From contig JBAKBP010004300.1 in NCBI GenBank assembly GCA_037953745.1, forward strand, positions 62,001 to 126,000: a stretch of 64,000 nt of DNA, given 5' to 3'. Both the position numbers and the translations under genes were made by a program. Origin of the DNA: Lithodes maja. Its lineage: Eukaryota > Arthropoda > Malacostraca > Decapoda > Lithodidae. This document shows, in pieces, positions 62,249 through 64,000 of the stretch; position 1 is the first letter of the stretch, and each line of letters begins with the position of its first letter. Under the pieces are notes generated by a model. That model saw only the letters and a program-made list of their open reading frames with translations, ran no database searches and was not told the DNA's origin.

Positions 62249-62368
62249 GGACAGCACTTCCGGGAGCAAGACGTCCTCGGGCAGCACTTCTGGGGGCAGG
62301 GCGTCCTCGGGCAGCACTTTCAGGGGCAGGGCATCCTCGAGCAGCACTTCAGGTGGGCAGGGCGTGGC
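62249..62368. repeat. 30-bp minisatellite (about four units)
   Basis: Units start at 62249, 62279, 62309 and 62339, each built on GGGCAGCACTTC and GCAGGGCGTCCTC with substitutions. The minus-strand frame across it (62183-62437) reads PPEVLPEDAL-like decapeptides with no stop. Protein-coding status is unsupported. Confidence 0.75.
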
Positions 62369-62704
62369 TCGAACGGGATGACAGGGCACTTCCGGGCAGG
62401 ACACTCTCCAGGGCAGGGCAAGGGCAGGCTGGTGCAAGCTACACAGTTATTTAGCTACTCGGTTCCTGGGTAGGGGTTGAATAGCAGGGTCGTATAATTA
62501 TTTTACATACTTCCCTATAATTTTCTTGAGGTAATGTGCGGCTTTTCCCTTGACTCCCGGGGACAGGTCTTCAAGATCAGAGGGCTATAGTGAAATCGTT
62601 GTGATGAAGTTGTGAGGTAATTACTTATCGTAGGTATACCTAGTGGTGGTTTACATGGATACATATGTGCTAGGTAGCTCATTAATTACTTAATACCTAG
62701 TTAC
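62369..62704. other. Unassigned sequence
   Basis: AT-rich to mixed sequence without a supported feature. If the frame at 62705-63217 is a terminal exon, this would be its 3' UTR. Confidence 0.35.
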
Positions 62705-63217
62705 TTAGTCTAGTAAGGGAGAAATGGGATGTATACGGACTCGTCCATGAACTACATTCTTAACCAAACATTGATATAGCTCACGTAATAGTTGTTCTTG
62801 GTCGAGGTTTATTGGATCTCCCGATCCACCACAATGTCTCCTCTCGTTCATATTATCCATTCCTGTCGGTAGATTCCAGGCCGTTGATGTTCTATTTGCA
62901 TAACTACTTCTTCCGTGTCCTCCATATCCGGGAGCTGAGTACATGTCGCTCGGTGCCGGCACGGGGCTACGAGGGGGCGTGAATCGAGCAGGTGGCTAAT
63001 GAGTTGGGGTGACCTCCCATACCTGTGGCTCATCGTAGAAAACGGTGGAATAGGGGTCGCTTGGGTAATTTTCCCAGGGGCTAAAGCATGTGAAAATTTG
63101 GGTTGTCTCTGCTATTTTTTTTGTCTTGATTATGAGGTCTTGGAGTTGCAGACTGGCTATTCTGCAACTGTTACTTGGATGGCTCGTCTTCAAACTCGTC
63201 ATCTCACTTCCTAACAT
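62705..63217 (-). other. Possible terminal exon(s) of an unrecognised host gene
   Basis: One minus-strand frame is open from 63217 to 62705 except for a single TAG at 62996-62998. The protein-like part reads SPWENYPSDPYSTVFYDEPQ, then VWEVTPTH, the TAG, PPARFTPPRSPVPAPSDMYS, GYGGHGRSSYANRTSTAW, ending NLDQEQLLRELYQCL and HGRVRIHPISPLLD. Composition (Pro/Ser/Tyr/Gly, no low-complexity DNA) is unlike shadow frames. A CTTTAG acceptor-like site precedes SPWEN, and CAG/GTATGG looks like a donor after DEPQ, so it could be one or two exons. It matches no transposon protein I know. A repeat-derived open frame remains possible. Confidence 0.35.
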
Positions 63218-63329
63218 TAGTACAGGTAGACCTACCTAGGTGTCTGACCATGGAATCTCTAACTATTGAGAATGACTTTATCTGATGATCTTTATGTTTA
63301 GTTGGACTGTATGCATCTGTCTGTCGGTC

Positions 63330-63411
63330 TGTCTATTTATCTCTTTACATTGTATCGCTGTATCTATATTTATCTGTCTATCTGTTTATTTATATATATT
63401 GTCTATCATTA

Positions 63412-63454
<43 letters not shown>

Positions 63455-63790
63455 GCACACTATATCTCTCTATACTAATCTTTCTATCACCTTAACTTCC
63501 TATTTATTCGTTTATTTCATATATATCACCTCACTATCTTTATATCTATCTATCCATCTATCTACCTATCTATCTATTATCTATATATCTATCTATCTAT
63601 CTAACTACCTACCCATCTTTCTAGCTGGCAGTGTGTGTGTGTGTCAGTCTATAATTTTCTATATATCTACCAACCTACCTACCCACCTACCTACCTACTT
63701 ACCTACCTACCTACCTATCTATCTATCTATCTATCTACCTACCTACCTACCTACCCACCCATCCACGTACCCATCTATCTACATATGCAT
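63330..63790. repeat. TATC/TACC/AT microsatellite block
   Basis: Tetranucleotide TATC and CTAC runs, an AT run at 63413-63451 and a GT run at 63632-63643. The Tyr/Leu/Ile-rich frame across it is an artefact. Confidence 0.9.
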
Positions 63791-63860
63791 TAGGTCGTCA
63801 GTGACTGGGGTTGCCTAATGTCGCCACCTGATGAGGGCCGCTCTGCATATATTTGGCGCT
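63791..63860. repeat. Microsatellite-flanking module, copy 3
   Basis: Reads GGGGTTGCCTAATGTCGCC, ACCTGATGAGGG, GCATATATTTGG; the same module as 21401-21470 and 21841-21905, again adjoining a TATC/TACC array. Confidence 0.6.
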
Positions 63861-63962
63861 GCTTAAATGACAACTTAAAGGGTTCTATTTTTTGCTCGAT
63901 TTTCTCTTTTCCATTTATTAAATATTGTTTTAGTTTCCTCCCTTGACCTACATCAAACTTAA

Positions 63963-64000
63963 CCCGTTCAGTATCAGCGACGGCTCTCTGCCATCAGTGG
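63963..64000. mobile_element. Start of a TTAA-type MITE (cut by the window edge)
   Basis: CCCGTTCAGTATCAGCGACG follows TTAA at 63959-63962 and resembles CCCTTTCAGTACCGGTGACG at 19451. Only 38 bases are in view. Confidence 0.4.

Noticed and set aside
63285..63818. 177-codon Tyr/Leu/Ile-rich frame, possible membrane protein
   Set aside because: It is a translation of TATC/TACC/AT microsatellites.
1..64000. CRISPR array, operon or bacterial gene cluster
   Set aside because: No regularly spaced direct repeats with unique spacers, no Shine-Dalgarno-led gene strings; all content is eukaryotic repeat DNA.

Overview
This window is repeat-dense DNA from an animal genome. I recognise no complete host gene: every long reading frame belongs to a transposable element. 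The mix points to an arthropod, most likely a decapod crustacean: Ty3/gypsy elements with integrase ahead of reverse transcriptase, BEL/Pao, several CR1/L2- and Jockey-like LINEs, an RTE-like LINE, a tRNA-headed SINE, TTAA-flanked MITEs and long TATC/TACC/AT microsatellites. The taxon is inferred from repeat content and general knowledge; no marker gene proves it.

Layout, left to right. Bases 1-19157 are a pile of Gmr1-like Ty3/gypsy elements on the minus strand. Element A (internal 1-5659; its 3' LTR lies off the left edge) has its 5' LTR cut into three pieces (5660-5780, 15771-16288, 18087-19157). The cuts were made by complete element B (5781-15765, target duplication ATCAT) and by a related solo LTR in opposite orientation (16289-18081). 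B's 5' LTR carries a 480-bp TTAA MITE at 14890-15369 that its 3' LTR lacks; without it both LTRs are 1839 bp. Bases 19158-21900 are non-coding: MITEs, purine tracts and microsatellites.

Bases 21920-33826 are one old minus-strand CR1-type LINE (esterase, endonuclease, reverse transcriptase) broken by a SINE, a Jockey-like LINE, a nearly complete plus-strand LINE (24624-29050), a LINE fragment with an R2-type nuclease, and a composite insert. The plus-strand LINE has a hydrophobic N-terminus, a 2A ribosome-skipping motif, two PHD-like zinc clusters, endonuclease and RT.

Bases 34303-42220 are a BEL/Pao element on the minus strand with 564/567-bp LTRs; a SINE sits in its gag. Bases 42288-55808 are a DNA element with about 540-bp terminal inverted repeats and one intact 894-codon gene with zinc-binding clusters and a PIN/XPG-nuclease-like C-terminal half. 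A third Gmr1-like element, C (45825-55092, duplication ACAAT), has landed inside it. Bases 56494-61640 are a minus-strand RTE-like LINE split by a second copy of the Jockey-like LINE. Beyond 61640 are minisatellites, a possible host exon on the minus strand (62705-63217), microsatellites and the start of a MITE at the right edge.

The genes do not form a pathway. Each element carries its own mobilisation machinery, and the main information is the order of insertion. LTR pairs in B, C and the BEL element differ by only a few bases by eye, so these insertions are young; the CR1 host LINE is the oldest recognisable layer.
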